Assembly (NCBI GenBank): GCA_949292775.1 | Contig: CASFBL010000002.1 | Coordinates: forward strand, 124,001-188,000 | Origin: an uncultured Eubacteriales bacterium | GTDB lineage: Bacteria; Bacillota; Clostridia; Oscillospirales; Acutalibacteraceae | Direction: 5' to 3' | DNA: 64,000 nt | In this document: positions 32,596 through 41,595 of the stretch, in pieces | Position numbering within the stretch: the stretch's first letter is position 1 | How the letters are laid out: each line of letters begins with the position of its first letter | Position numbers and translations under genes: made by a program | Notes under the pieces: generated by a model | The model's database searches: none | Told to the model about the DNA's origin: nothing | The model's input: the letters and a program-made list of their open reading frames with translations, nothing else

Positions 32596-33813
32596 ATGAA
32601 AACGATTTTACTGGTGACCAATTCGTTCCCGTTTGGGATTGCCGAGGCGAGCTTTATCCGCCCGGAAATAAGAATACTCAGCCGTGACTTTCGGATTTGT
32701 ATTGTAGCAAGGAATGTGAAAGAGGAACAGACCACACGGCTTCCAGAAAATGTGTCTGTAGTGCGATATGATGCGAAAGCGGGTTATTCCGTCGGCAGAT
32801 TGTTTTTAAAAACACTTGGCTCCAAGGATTTTTACCGCGAGCTTTGGGAACTGTGCCGTCACGGCAATTTTCGCGGGTTTAAGCTCAAAAAGTTAATGCG
32901 CTACTGTATGCGTGTGTTCCATTTTACACAGTTTTTGGAGCCTATCCGCGCAAAACTGCCTGAGTCGGTCATTCTTTACACATATTGGAACGATTATTCT
33001 GTTTATGCCTTATCGAAAATTAAGCGGCCGGGGGACAAGTTGGTTTCCCGCCTGCACCGGGCAGATATTTACCTGACGGCGAGCAATCGCCATTATTTTC
33101 CTTTGAAAGTCATTTCCAATGCGAAAACAGACCTTTTGGCTTTTATCAGTGAACAGGGTATGCAATACTTTAAGGAGCACTTCTGTTCTGAAATTCCGGC
33201 ACAAGTTTTTTATTTGGGCGTCAAGCCGCAAAAAAGCCAGGCGCCGTTTTCTGAAAAAGAAAGCTTGAATATATTGAGCTTTTCTTACCTTTCTCCGGTG
33301 AAGCGTGTCTCTCGTATTATAGAGTGTCTTGGGAAATTAAATGACATTCCTGTGCACTGGGTGCATATCGGCGACGGAACCGAAAGAGAAAAAGTGACAA
33401 TGGAAGCGCAAAAGTACCTTGCAGGAAAAGAGAATATCACTTATACTTTTAAGGGCGCTATGGAAAACGAGGACGCTTTGCGCTATATTTCAGAAAATGA
33501 ATTTGATTTTTTACTGAATGTGTCAGAGTCCGAGGGAATTCCGGTCACGATGATGGAATGTATGTCGTTTGGCGTGCCGGTGGTTGCAACCGATGTCGGC
33601 GGCGTTTCCGAGCTTGTTGAAGACGGGCAAAACGGATATTTGCTTTCTCCGGAATTCTCTTTTGAGGAGTTTTATAAAACACTCCAAACTTATCAAAATT
33701 TATCCTATGTTCAAAAATGCACATTGCGTAAAAATGCATTGCAAACATGGGAAAATAAGTTTAACGAAGAAACCAATATTTGCAGATATTCTAAAACGCT
33801 GCAAAATCTATAA
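32596..33813 (+). CDS. Glycosyltransferase family 4
   Basis: A 405-residue GT-B enzyme: TNSFPFGIAEASFIRPEI at the N-terminus, YTYWNDYSVYALSKIKR in the middle, and the C-terminal half with SYLSPVKRVSRIIECL and SESEGIPVTMMECMSFG (EX7E), DVGGVSELV. The ATG at 32596 is preferred to 32578 because GAGGGAAAA precedes it at good spacing. It is the fourth GT-B enzyme in the locus. Confidence 0.88.
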   Translation: MKTILLVTNSFPFGIAEASFIRPEIRILSRDFRICIVARNVKEEQTTRLPENVSVVRYDAKAGYSVGRLFLKTLGSKDFYRELWELCRHGNFRGFKLKKLMRYCMRVFHFTQFLEPIRAKLPESVILYTYWNDYSVYALSKIKRPGDKLVSRLHRADIYLTASNRHYFPLKVISNAKTDLLAFISEQGMQYFKEHFCSEIPAQVFYLGVKPQKSQAPFSEKESLNILSFSYLSPVKRVSRIIECLGKLNDIPVHWVHIGDGTEREKVTMEAQKYLAGKENITYTFKGAMENEDALRYISENEFDFLLNVSESEGIPVTMMECMSFGVPVVATDVGGVSELVEDGQNGYLLSPEFSFEEFYKTLQTYQNLSYVQKCTLRKNALQTWENKFNEETNICRYSKTLQNL

Positions 33814-33836
33814 CAACATTTTGAAAGGGTTAAAAT

Positions 33837-34979
33837 ATGATATATATTTTAACAATGTGGGCGGGGTTTGCGGTTTTGGCTCCGCTGTTCCCAAAAAAAT
33901 ATTATAAATTTTATTACTTTCTCATGGTGTGTGCATTAAGCTGGCTGGCCTTCAATGTGCAGCCGCTTCCGGCAATGGATTTGTACCGCTACTACAACAC
34001 CATGGACTTATACCGCACCGTCGGATGGAATTGGATTGTTCAAAATGATTTTTCCAGCAATCCATTGGCTTCTGTATATTTCTATTTGGTTTCTCTTTTA
34101 GGCGACAACCGCTTCTTACCGGCAATCACTGTGTTTTTGGTCTATGCTTTTTCGTTCTCGGTGCTTCACAAAGCTTCCATCCGCTTTAACAGCAAAAAAT
34201 CGGAAATCATCGTGGCGCTTTTGTTTTTTATGCTGAACTTCAACTACTTTTATGTGGTGGATGTCATTCGAATTTATCTGTGTTATGCGATTATGGCCTA
34301 TTTCCTGTATATGGATTTGGTCGAGAAAAAGCACAGGTGGCTTTGCGCTATAGTGTATGTCGCCGTTTGCTTTATACATTATGTCATACTTTTAATCGTC
34401 TTTATCAGGCTTTTGATGATTTTTGTCCGTTATATTAAGGGGCCTATTGCCAATATCGGGCTTTTGTTTTTCCCGCCAATCGTTTGGGTAGCCTATAGAA
34501 TTTTCATTCAAATCCCAACGCTCAGCGGCATTTTTGAACTGGCGGGCAGAAAAGGTCTTAGCTATTTGAGCTATGATGTGTTTGGCATTTGGCAGTTCCT
34601 GAATTCTTTGGCGAGACTGATTTTGTTTTTGCTCATTGGCGCCTTTACTTTGTGGCTGTGTAATCAGTTAAACCGGCGCGCCGTCAAAAACGGAATTTCT
34701 TTGCTGGTGAGAGAATGCTCGGTCGTGTCCAATTACACATATTTCTGTTTGCTTATTATTATGGCGACGCTGGGCTTTATCTCCAACTATCAAATGATGC
34801 TTCGCACACCGAACTTTATTCAAATTTTGTTTTCACCGGTTCTTTTGTATGCGTTAAGCAAGCTGCGTGAGAATAATAAGACATATCACATGGTGCTGAC
34901 TTTTGTTGTTGTGCTGGAAAGCCTCATAAACTTTGTGTATCTTCTGGTTTATGTTTACAGTTCAGCAAAATTCTTTTAA
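33837..34979 (+). CDS. EpsG-like polysaccharide polymerase (Wzy)
   Basis: A 380-residue integral membrane protein with about ten hydrophobic segments and the EpsG-family region DLYRYYNTMDLYRTVGW near residue 46 in an outside loop. Polymerases of this type join flipped repeat units outside the membrane. GAAAGGG precedes the ATG. It lies next to the flippase gene, as is usual. This part of the locus is visibly richer in A and T than the housekeeping genes, as often seen for Wzy/Wzx genes. Confidence 0.85.
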   Translation: MIYILTMWAGFAVLAPLFPKKYYKFYYFLMVCALSWLAFNVQPLPAMDLYRYYNTMDLYRTVGWNWIVQNDFSSNPLASVYFYLVSLLGDNRFLPAITVFLVYAFSFSVLHKASIRFNSKKSEIIVALLFFMLNFNYFYVVDVIRIYLCYAIMAYFLYMDLVEKKHRWLCAIVYVAVCFIHYVILLIVFIRLLMIFVRYIKGPIANIGLLFFPPIVWVAYRIFIQIPTLSGIFELAGRKGLSYLSYDVFGIWQFLNSLARLILFLLIGAFTLWLCNQLNRRAVKNGISLLVRECSVVSNYTYFCLLIIMATLGFISNYQMMLRTPNFIQILFSPVLLYALSKLRENNKTYHMVLTFVVVLESLINFVYLLVYVYSSAKFF

Positions 34980-35000
34980 TCATCCGGAAAGGAAACTGCA

Positions 35001-36527
35001 ATGAACAGAAAAGTTGGAGTTATTTATTCCAATATTTTGATGATTGTGGAGATTTTATCCACAATGCTGTTTACACCGTTTTTAATCCGCACCCTCGGGC
35101 AGGCGGAATACGGTGTATATCAGTTGGTTACCTCCATTACTTCTTATCTTGTGCTCTTGGATTTAGGCGTCGGAAATTCTGTGATTCGCTATGTGGCAAA
35201 ATATCGGGCGGACAATGATATTCAGGCGCAAAAGAAGTTTTTAGGGATTACAACGATTTATTATTTGCTGATTGCTGTTGTGGCAATGGGTATCAGCGCG
35301 GTTATTTTAGCGTTGTTTCCGACAGTGTTCGCGAAAGGGCTTTCTGCTGAAGAAGTACGGCTTGCTGAAAAGCTGTTTGGCATCACAATGTGTGCCGCGG
35401 CATTTTCTTTGGGTACATCTGCTTTTTCCAATACTGTAATTGCTTATGAACGGTTTACGGTTTCAAAGGGTACAGTTATAATCTTGACCATTTTAAAAAT
35501 TCTTGTGTCTGTCGTTGCCTTAAAAATGGGCTTTGGCAGTATGGGAATCGTGATCGTTAATTTCTGTATTACCATTCTGACGCGCAGTATATATGTTGTA
35601 TATGTGCTGTATGTTTTAAAACTGCGACCGTCGTTTAAAAAAGTAGAATTTTCTTATGTGAAAGAGATTGCTTCTTTTTCTTCTTTTATCCTGTTGCAAA
35701 TGGTCGCCAGCCAAATCAACGCGATGTCGGACCAGATTTTGCTCGGCATTTTTGCCAAAGGTGCTTCGGTTATTATCGGCATCTATGGTGTGGGCGCGCA
35801 GATCCTGCAATATTTTAAAACTATCGGTTCCCATTTTACGAGCGTACTGATGCCCGGGCTTGTCCGGCTTGTGGAAGCCGGCGCCGATGCGAAGCGGTAT
35901 GAATCGGAAATGATACGAATAAGCCGCATCGTATTTATGGTGCTTTCTGTGATTTGGGTTGTTTTTGCTTTGTTTGGCAGAGATTTTGTCTGCCTTTGGG
36001 CAGGGAAGGCGAACGAACAAGCTTATTTTGTGGCAGTGCTGCTCATGCTTCCTACGATTTTTTCCTACTCGGAAGGTGTCGGTTACCAGCTTTTGCAATC
36101 CATGGCGAAGCACCGGATCCCCGCCATTGTGCAGGTGATTTCCGCTGCACTAAATGTGGTATTAACCATTGTCCTGATTTATTGGAACCCGTTAAAAGGT
36201 GCCGTTATCGGTACATTTATCGCATTATTTGTTTGTGACATTATAATTATGAACATTATGTATAAGCGGCAGATTGGAATTCGGTTGACTGTCTATTTTT
36301 CCGGGATGTTCAAGGGAATTATTCCCTGTTTGGCATTGACCGCGGCAGCCGGCGGTTTAATGAAGCTTGCACACCTTGACAGCTACGGCTGGCTCGGCTT
36401 CGTTGCAAACTGCGGCGTTATGGTTTTGGTGTATGTGCTTTCCATGTGGCTGTTCGGCATGAATGCTTATGAAAAGACTATTATTCTTTCACCGCTAAAA
36501 AAATTGCAAAAAAAGATTTTGAAGTAA
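35001..36527 (+). CDS. Polysaccharide flippase (Wzx, MATE-like)
   Basis: A 508-residue membrane protein with about 14 hydrophobic segments, in the oligosaccharide flippase family. The N-terminus IYSNILMIVEILSTMLFTPF and TPFLIRTLGQAEYGVYQLV are typical, with YGVGAQILQYFKTIGSHFT in the middle. It moves the lipid-linked repeat unit across the membrane. AGGAAACTGC precedes the ATG. Confidence 0.9.
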   Translation: MNRKVGVIYSNILMIVEILSTMLFTPFLIRTLGQAEYGVYQLVTSITSYLVLLDLGVGNSVIRYVAKYRADNDIQAQKKFLGITTIYYLLIAVVAMGISAVILALFPTVFAKGLSAEEVRLAEKLFGITMCAAAFSLGTSAFSNTVIAYERFTVSKGTVIILTILKILVSVVALKMGFGSMGIVIVNFCITILTRSIYVVYVLYVLKLRPSFKKVEFSYVKEIASFSSFILLQMVASQINAMSDQILLGIFAKGASVIIGIYGVGAQILQYFKTIGSHFTSVLMPGLVRLVEAGADAKRYESEMIRISRIVFMVLSVIWVVFALFGRDFVCLWAGKANEQAYFVAVLLMLPTIFSYSEGVGYQLLQSMAKHRIPAIVQVISAALNVVLTIVLIYWNPLKGAVIGTFIALFVCDIIIMNIMYKRQIGIRLTVYFSGMFKGIIPCLALTAAAGGLMKLAHLDSYGWLGFVANCGVMVLVYVLSMWLFGMNAYEKTIILSPLKKLQKKILK

Positions 36528-36574
36528 ACCGGTGCTTGGTGCGCCGGATTTCACGCACAGGAAAGGGATAAGTT

Positions 36575-37624
36575 ATGAGTCTGTTTACAAACAAAACCTT
36601 ATTGATTACCGGCGGGACGGGTTCGTTCGGGAACGCGGTGCTGAACCGTTTTTTAGACACTGAAATTGCTGAAATCCGCATTTTTTCGCGCGATGAGAAA
36701 AAACAGGACGATATGCGCCACGAGTTTCAGGCGAAGATGCCCGAAGTCAGCGATAAAATCAAATTTTACATCGGCGATGTGCGCGATTTGCAAAGCGTGA
36801 AAAATGCAATGCACGGTGTCGATTATATTTTCCATGCAGCGGCACTCAAACAGGTGCCGTCCTGTGAATTCTTCCCGATTGAAGCGGTCAAAACCAATGT
36901 TTTAGGTACAGAAAATGTCCTAACTGCTGCGATTGAGGCAGGCGTTAAGAGCGTGATTTGCCTTTCAACTGATAAGGCCGCTTACCCGGTCAACGCAATG
37001 GGTACCTCTAAGGCGATGATGGAAAAGGTCATCGTCGCGAAATCCCGCACCGTTTCGCCGGAGCACACAAAGATTTGCTGCACACGCTATGGCAATGTAC
37101 TGTGTTCGCGCGGCAGCGTTGTGCCGCTTTGGATTGAGCAAATCAAAGCCGGTAACCCCATCACCATAACAGAGCCCGCCATGACGCGTTTTGTTATGAG
37201 CTTGGAAGAAGCGGTCGATTTGGTGCTGTTTGCTTTCGAACACGGTGAAAGCGGCGACATTTTGGTGCAGAAAGCCCCGGCGTGCACCATCGAAGTGCTT
37301 GCCGAAGCGGTCAAACAGTTGTTCTGCCCCGAGGAGGAAATTAAAATCATCGGCATTCGCCACGGCGAAAAAATGTATGAAACGCTTCTTACAAACGAAG
37401 AGTGCGCGAACGCTGTGGACATGGGCAATTTCTTCCGCGTGCCCTGCGACAAGCGCGATTTGAATTATGACAAATATTTCAAAGACGGTGATATAAAACG
37501 AAACACCTTGACAGAGTTTAATTCCAATAATACCGAGCTGATGACCGTGGAACAGGTAAAAGAAAAGCTGCTTTCGCTTGCCTATATCCGCGAAGAGCTT
37601 GAAAACTGGGAGCAGGCACGATGA
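36575..37624 (+). CDS. fnlA: UDP-GlcNAc 4,6-dehydratase/5-epimerase (FnlA/CapE)
   Basis: First enzyme of UDP-L-FucNAc synthesis, a 349-residue short-chain dehydratase. ITGGTGSFGNAVLNRFL binds the nucleotide, then FHAAALKQVPSCEFFP. The STDKAAYPVNAMGTSKAMMEK region (the altered Met-x3-Lys active site, read in two parts) is that of CapE/FnlA rather than of PglF-type dehydratases. GAAAGGGATAAG precedes the ATG. It overlaps fnlB by 4 bases. Confidence 0.93.
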   Translation: MSLFTNKTLLITGGTGSFGNAVLNRFLDTEIAEIRIFSRDEKKQDDMRHEFQAKMPEVSDKIKFYIGDVRDLQSVKNAMHGVDYIFHAAALKQVPSCEFFPIEAVKTNVLGTENVLTAAIEAGVKSVICLSTDKAAYPVNAMGTSKAMMEKVIVAKSRTVSPEHTKICCTRYGNVLCSRGSVVPLWIEQIKAGNPITITEPAMTRFVMSLEEAVDLVLFAFEHGESGDILVQKAPACTIEVLAEAVKQLFCPEEEIKIIGIRHGEKMYETLLTNEECANAVDMGNFFRVPCDKRDLNYDKYFKDGDIKRNTLTEFNSNNTELMTVEQVKEKLLSLAYIREELENWEQAR

Positions 37625-38772
37625 AAATTTTGGTAACCGGCGCAAAAGGGTTTATTGGCAAGAACCTGATTGCGACACTCGAAAATATTCGCGACGGCAA
37701 GGATAAAACCACCGTGCTGTCGCCTGATATTACGATTTACGCCTGCGACATCGATACACCTGCGGCAGATTTAGACCGCTTTTGTCAAGACTGCGACTTT
37801 GTTTTTAACCTTGCCGGTGTCAACCGTCCGAAAGAGGAAGCCGAGTTTATGCAAGGCAATTTTGGCTTTGCTTCCCGTTTGCTCGACACCTTAAAAAAAC
37901 ACAACAACACCTGTCCTGTGATGCTTTCGTCCTCGACGCAGGCGGCGCTTTTAAACCCCTACGGGGAAAGCAAAAAAGCAGGGGAGGATTTGTTCTTCCG
38001 CTATTCTAAAGAAACCGGCGCCAAGGTGCTCGTGTATCGTTTCCCGAATGTATTCGGCAAATGGTGCCGCCCGAATTACAACAGCGCCGTAGCGACATTT
38101 TGCTATAATATCGCGCACAATTTGCCGATTACCGTTAACGACCGCAGCCACGAAATGACGCTTGTTTACATTGATGATGTTGTCTCAGAGCTTGTACGCG
38201 CGGCGAACGGCGAGGAAACGCGCGACGGCGAATTCTGCCGTGTGCCTGTTGAGCATCATGCCACGCTCGGCGAGATTGCGGACTTGCTGTATAGCTTTAA
38301 AGAAAGCCGCAAAACGCTTGCCGTGCCGGACATGAAAAACGATTCGTTTTCTAAAAAATTATATTCGACATATCTCTCTTATCTGCCGGAGGACGGATTT
38401 TCCTATCCGCTGACGATGCATGAGGACATGCGCGGCTCGTTTACAGAAATTTTGAGAACAGAGAACTGCGGGCAGTTTTCAGTCAATATTTCGAAACCCG
38501 GTATTACGAAAGGCAACCACTGGCACCATACCAAAAACGAAAAATTCCTCGTCGTCAGCGGGAAAGGGGTCATCCGTTTCCGCAAAATCGATGAAGATCA
38601 GGTTTATAGTTATTATGTCAGCGGGGAAAAGCTCGAGGTTGTGGACATTCCCACCGGCTATACCCACAGCATTGAAAATCTCGGCGACACCGATATGGTC
38701 ACCTTTATGTGGTGTAATGAATGCTTTGACCCCGCGCACCCTGACACTTATGCATTGGATGTTATTGTATGA
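37621..38772 (+). CDS. fnlB: Bifunctional reductase/epimerase FnlB/CapF
   Basis: Second enzyme of the UDP-L-FucNAc route, 383 residues: an N-terminal SDR domain (VTGAKGFIGKNLIATL, then SSSTQAALLNPYGESKKAGE) and a C-terminal cupin (GITKGNHWHHTKNEKFLVV, about 295-315) whose His residues bind zinc in CapF. This two-domain build is diagnostic. Overlaps fnlA and the vanZ-like gene by 4 bases each. Confidence 0.93.
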   Translation: MKILVTGAKGFIGKNLIATLENIRDGKDKTTVLSPDITIYACDIDTPAADLDRFCQDCDFVFNLAGVNRPKEEAEFMQGNFGFASRLLDTLKKHNNTCPVMLSSSTQAALLNPYGESKKAGEDLFFRYSKETGAKVLVYRFPNVFGKWCRPNYNSAVATFCYNIAHNLPITVNDRSHEMTLVYIDDVVSELVRAANGEETRDGEFCRVPVEHHATLGEIADLLYSFKESRKTLAVPDMKNDSFSKKLYSTYLSYLPEDGFSYPLTMHEDMRGSFTEILRTENCGQFSVNISKPGITKGNHWHHTKNEKFLVVSGKGVIRFRKIDEDQVYSYYVSGEKLEVVDIPTGYTHSIENLGDTDMVTFMWCNECFDPAHPDTYALDVIV

Positions 38773-39257
38773 AGCATAAATTTTCTGTTGCAATTTGCGT
38801 GATTCTCATCGTCTTAACCGTTGGCTTTGTATTCAACAATTCTGCGAAGCCTACGGCGGAGTCCCAGCAGGCTTCAGCAGTAGTTGCCGAGACCATTCAA
38901 GAAGTCGCGCAAAAGACAACTTCCAACGAAGCGCAGACAACCCTTGTATCAGTGCGTTATCTCCGCAAAGCGGCGCACGCCGTGGAATTTTTTGCGCTGG
39001 GGCTGGAGCTTGCCGCGTTTTCTGTTATCATTGGCCGCCGGAAATACAGCTTTCAGAAATTTTGGAATGTGCTTTCCATGGCACTTGCCGTCGCTGTTGC
39101 AGATGAGTCGATTCAAATTTTCTCGGGCAGAGGACCGAAAGTGCAGGATGTATTGATAGATCTCGGCGGTGCAGCGGTCGGAATATTGCTTACACTGCTT
39201 GTGCATTACATTTGGATTTCTTGCAGGAAAGGAAAAAGAAGATATGGCAAAAATTAA
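38769..39257 (+). CDS. VanZ family membrane protein
   Basis: A 162-residue protein with four hydrophobic segments and the VanZ signature: VFNNSAKP near the N-terminus, YLRKAAHAVEFFALGLELA, ADESIQIFSGRGPKVQDVLIDL (read in two parts). VanZ proteins are linked to low-level glycopeptide (teicoplanin) resistance, but most homologues, including those in glycan loci, have no proven role. Here it overlaps fnlB by 4 bases and fnlC by 14 bases, so it is fully embedded in the FucNAc genes. Confidence 0.88.
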   Translation: MKHKFSVAICVILIVLTVGFVFNNSAKPTAESQQASAVVAETIQEVAQKTTSNEAQTTLVSVRYLRKAAHAVEFFALGLELAAFSVIIGRRKYSFQKFWNVLSMALAVAVADESIQIFSGRGPKVQDVLIDLGGAAVGILLTLLVHYIWISCRKGKRRYGKN

Positions 39258-40392
39258 ACTGATGACCATTGTCGGTACGCGCCCGGAAATTATCCGGCTT
39301 GCGGCAGTCATAAAAAAATGTGACCGGTATTTTGACCAGGTCTTGGTGCATACCGGGCAGAATTACGACTATGAACTCAACCAGGTCTTTTTCGAAGATT
39401 TAGGGCTTCGTGCGCCGGATTATTATCTTGACGCGGTCGGCGGCAATCTCGGCGAGACCATTGGCAATATCATTGCAAAATCCTACACGCTGATGACAGA
39501 AGTCAAGCCTGACGCGCTGCTTATTTTGGGCGATACCAACTCTTGCCTGTCTGCGATTTCCGCGAAACGCCTGCATATTCCGATTTTTCATATGGAAGCG
39601 GGCAACCGCTGTTTTGACGAGTGCCTGCCGGAAGAGACCAACCGCCGAATTGTCGACCATATCGCCGATGTGAATATGTGCTATTCCGAGCATGCGCGCC
39701 GCTATCTCAATGCCGAAGGCACCGCGCGCGAGCGCACCTTTGTGACCGGCTCGCCGATGGCAGAGGTGTTGCACGCAAATCTCGAAAAAATCAAAGCGTC
39801 CGACATTCTCTTCCGTTTAGGGCTTGAAAAGGGGAAATACATTCTCCTTTCGGCGCACCGCGAGGAAAATATCGATACCGAAGAAAACTTCTTCAGCCTT
39901 ATGAATGCAGTCAATGCGTTAGCGCGGCAATACAATATGCCGATTTTATATTCCTGCCATCCGCGCAGTGCCAAATTCATTGAAAAGCGCGGCTTCGTGT
40001 TTGATCCGCTCGTGCAACAGCACAAACCGCTCGGCTTCCACGATTACAACCATCTGCAAATGAACGCCTTTGCCGTTGTATCCGACAGCGGCACACTGCC
40101 CGAGGAATCCTCTTATTTCCTCTCTGTCGGCAATCCGTTCCCCGCGGTTTGCATCCGCACTTCCACCGAACGCCCCGAAGCGCTCGACAAGGGCAATTTC
40201 GTGCTTGCGGGCATTACAACCGACCAGGTGCTTTCCGCTGTGGAAACCGCTGTCACAATGCAGGAAAACGGCGATTTCGGCATTCCCGTGCCGGATTACA
40301 CCGATGAAAATGTTTCGGACAAGGTCGTCAAAATCATTCAGTCTTATGTCGGTATTGTCAACCGCATGGTCTGGCGCAAAAAAGAGAATTAA
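39244..40392 (+). CDS. fnlC: UDP-N-acetyl-hexosamine 2-epimerase (FnlC/CapG)
   Basis: Last step to UDP-L-FucNAc, 382 residues, WecB-like GT-B fold: GTRPEIIRLAAVIK, VHTGQNYDYELNQVFF, HMEAGNRCFDECLPEETNRR, SAHREENID and DSGTLPEESSYF. The HMEAGNRCFD and TERPEALDKG patterns are those of the FnlC/CapG subgroup rather than of ManNAc-forming WecB. The ATG at 39244 lies inside the vanZ-like gene and follows GGAAAGG; the longer frame upstream is rejected. Last gene of the locus before a strong terminator. Confidence 0.92.
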   Translation: MAKIKLMTIVGTRPEIIRLAAVIKKCDRYFDQVLVHTGQNYDYELNQVFFEDLGLRAPDYYLDAVGGNLGETIGNIIAKSYTLMTEVKPDALLILGDTNSCLSAISAKRLHIPIFHMEAGNRCFDECLPEETNRRIVDHIADVNMCYSEHARRYLNAEGTARERTFVTGSPMAEVLHANLEKIKASDILFRLGLEKGKYILLSAHREENIDTEENFFSLMNAVNALARQYNMPILYSCHPRSAKFIEKRGFVFDPLVQQHKPLGFHDYNHLQMNAFAVVSDSGTLPEESSYFLSVGNPFPAVCIRTSTERPEALDKGNFVLAGITTDQVLSAVETAVTMQENGDFGIPVPDYTDENVSDKVVKIIQSYVGIVNRMVWRKKEN

Positions 40393-40403
40393 ACACAAAA
40401 AAG

Positions 40404-40431
40404 GCCGCCCGATTGGGCGGCTGTTTTTTTA
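40404..40431. terminator. Bidirectional terminator ending the polysaccharide locus
   Basis: GCCGCCC (40404-40410), loop GATT, GGGCGGC (40415-40421), followed by a run of T to 40431 and preceded by A-rich sequence. It lies between the convergent fnlC and nucleotidyltransferase genes. Confidence 0.9.
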
Positions 40432-40433
40432 TC

Positions 40434-41582
40434 TTATAGACCGGACTGCCGGAAAATCTTCTGCATGGCTTCGGCGCTTTTTTGGTCGGCGTTTATAAGG
40501 GCTTCTCGTTTTTTTACAAGGGATTTGTCTTTGGTGAACGCATACCCCAAAAGCCGCCAAATCCAAAAGAACGGTAAAAGGAAGGGGAGCTTTTTTAAAA
40601 TTGGATATTTTGTTTTCATGTGCTTAAAACTTGGAAATGCCGCAGAAAACAACCGGTGCGCTTTGGATTGCGTTCCCAGCTTCTCATCCGCCGCGACCGC
40701 CGCATTTTTGACCGGTGGGCCGAGCGTGACATAGTTTTCCATCAAAAGCAGCGTATCGTCCTTCGGCGCGTTTTCGAACATGCAAAGTCCTAACTTTCGG
40801 ATATTTTCCGCAAATTCAGAAATACCAAGTTCCGCAAATTGAGCGCGGATATAATCAAAGTTCAGATTATCGCCCAGTTTTTTCTCCATTAAATAAAGGT
40901 CCATAACCGGCCGGAAACACGACCCCGCGGTTTCATAGTGTTCGGCGAGGTGGGCGAGGGTATAGACATATAAATCATTGTCCGTCATTTTGTATTCGTG
41001 GTTGCCGACCAATGCAGCGCGTTCCCAAACGGAAAGAAAATACGGATACATCCGATATTCTTCCTGGAACAGCGTTCGATGCAGCTCCACAGTCAAAAAC
41101 GGTTTTTTTAGAAAAACAATATCTTTGCCGTTGTCAAAATCCAGCACAAAGCCGTTTGCAAGCAAGATTTCTTTCGCGCGCGGCTGGTCTTCCTCACGCA
41201 CCAAAATGTCCATATCCACCATGAACCGCAGCTCCGGTGCGGGGTAAAGCGCTTTGAGGTGGGCGCCTTTCAAAAGCAGAAAATCAATGTCTGCGGCGTT
41301 CAACTGTTCGCGCAAAACAGAGAGTATCTGTGTTTGTGCCGCGTCACGCAAAACGGCGGCCTGAAAGGATTTTTTCAGCCGTGTAAACAATGCTTCCGGC
41401 AAAGCGTCGGGCTTTTCAGAAAACGCCGCATAAACCATGCCCTGTACTGCGTTTGTAAACGCCAGCCGAACAAATTGGTTTATATCCAACTCCTGCGGCA
41501 TTGTGGGTGCTTCCTGCCCGTTTAAAATCGCCGCCACGACAGAAAGCAAATATTCTTTTGTCGCCATTGTGCTGTTTGCCAT
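40434..41582 (-). CDS. Nucleotidyltransferase family protein (NTP_transf_5)
   Basis: A 382-residue protein of the uncharacterised nucleotidyltransferase group often found beside capsule or peptide-modification genes. The core motif is LLKGAHLKALYPAPELRFMVDMDILV (in two parts, about 104-129), whose Asp pair (DMDILV) matches the nucleotidyltransferase active site. HLAEHYETAG and FRPVMDLYLM follow. A C-terminal hydrophobic, basic stretch (LPFLLPFFWIWRLLGYAF) may touch the membrane. AAGGAG precedes the ATG. It converges on the polysaccharide locus and could be a companion, but no substrate is known. Confidence 0.8.
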   Translation of the reverse strand: MANSTMATKEYLLSVVAAILNGQEAPTMPQELDINQFVRLAFTNAVQGMVYAAFSEKPDALPEALFTRLKKSFQAAVLRDAAQTQILSVLREQLNAADIDFLLLKGAHLKALYPAPELRFMVDMDILVREEDQPRAKEILLANGFVLDFDNGKDIVFLKKPFLTVELHRTLFQEEYRMYPYFLSVWERAALVGNHEYKMTDNDLYVYTLAHLAEHYETAGSCFRPVMDLYLMEKKLGDNLNFDYIRAQFAELGISEFAENIRKLGLCMFENAPKDDTLLLMENYVTLGPPVKNAAVAADEKLGTQSKAHRLFSAAFPSFKHMKTKYPILKKLPFLLPFFWIWRLLGYAFTKDKSLVKKREALINADQKSAEAMQKIFRQSGL

Positions 41583-41595
41583 AATTGCTCCTTGT

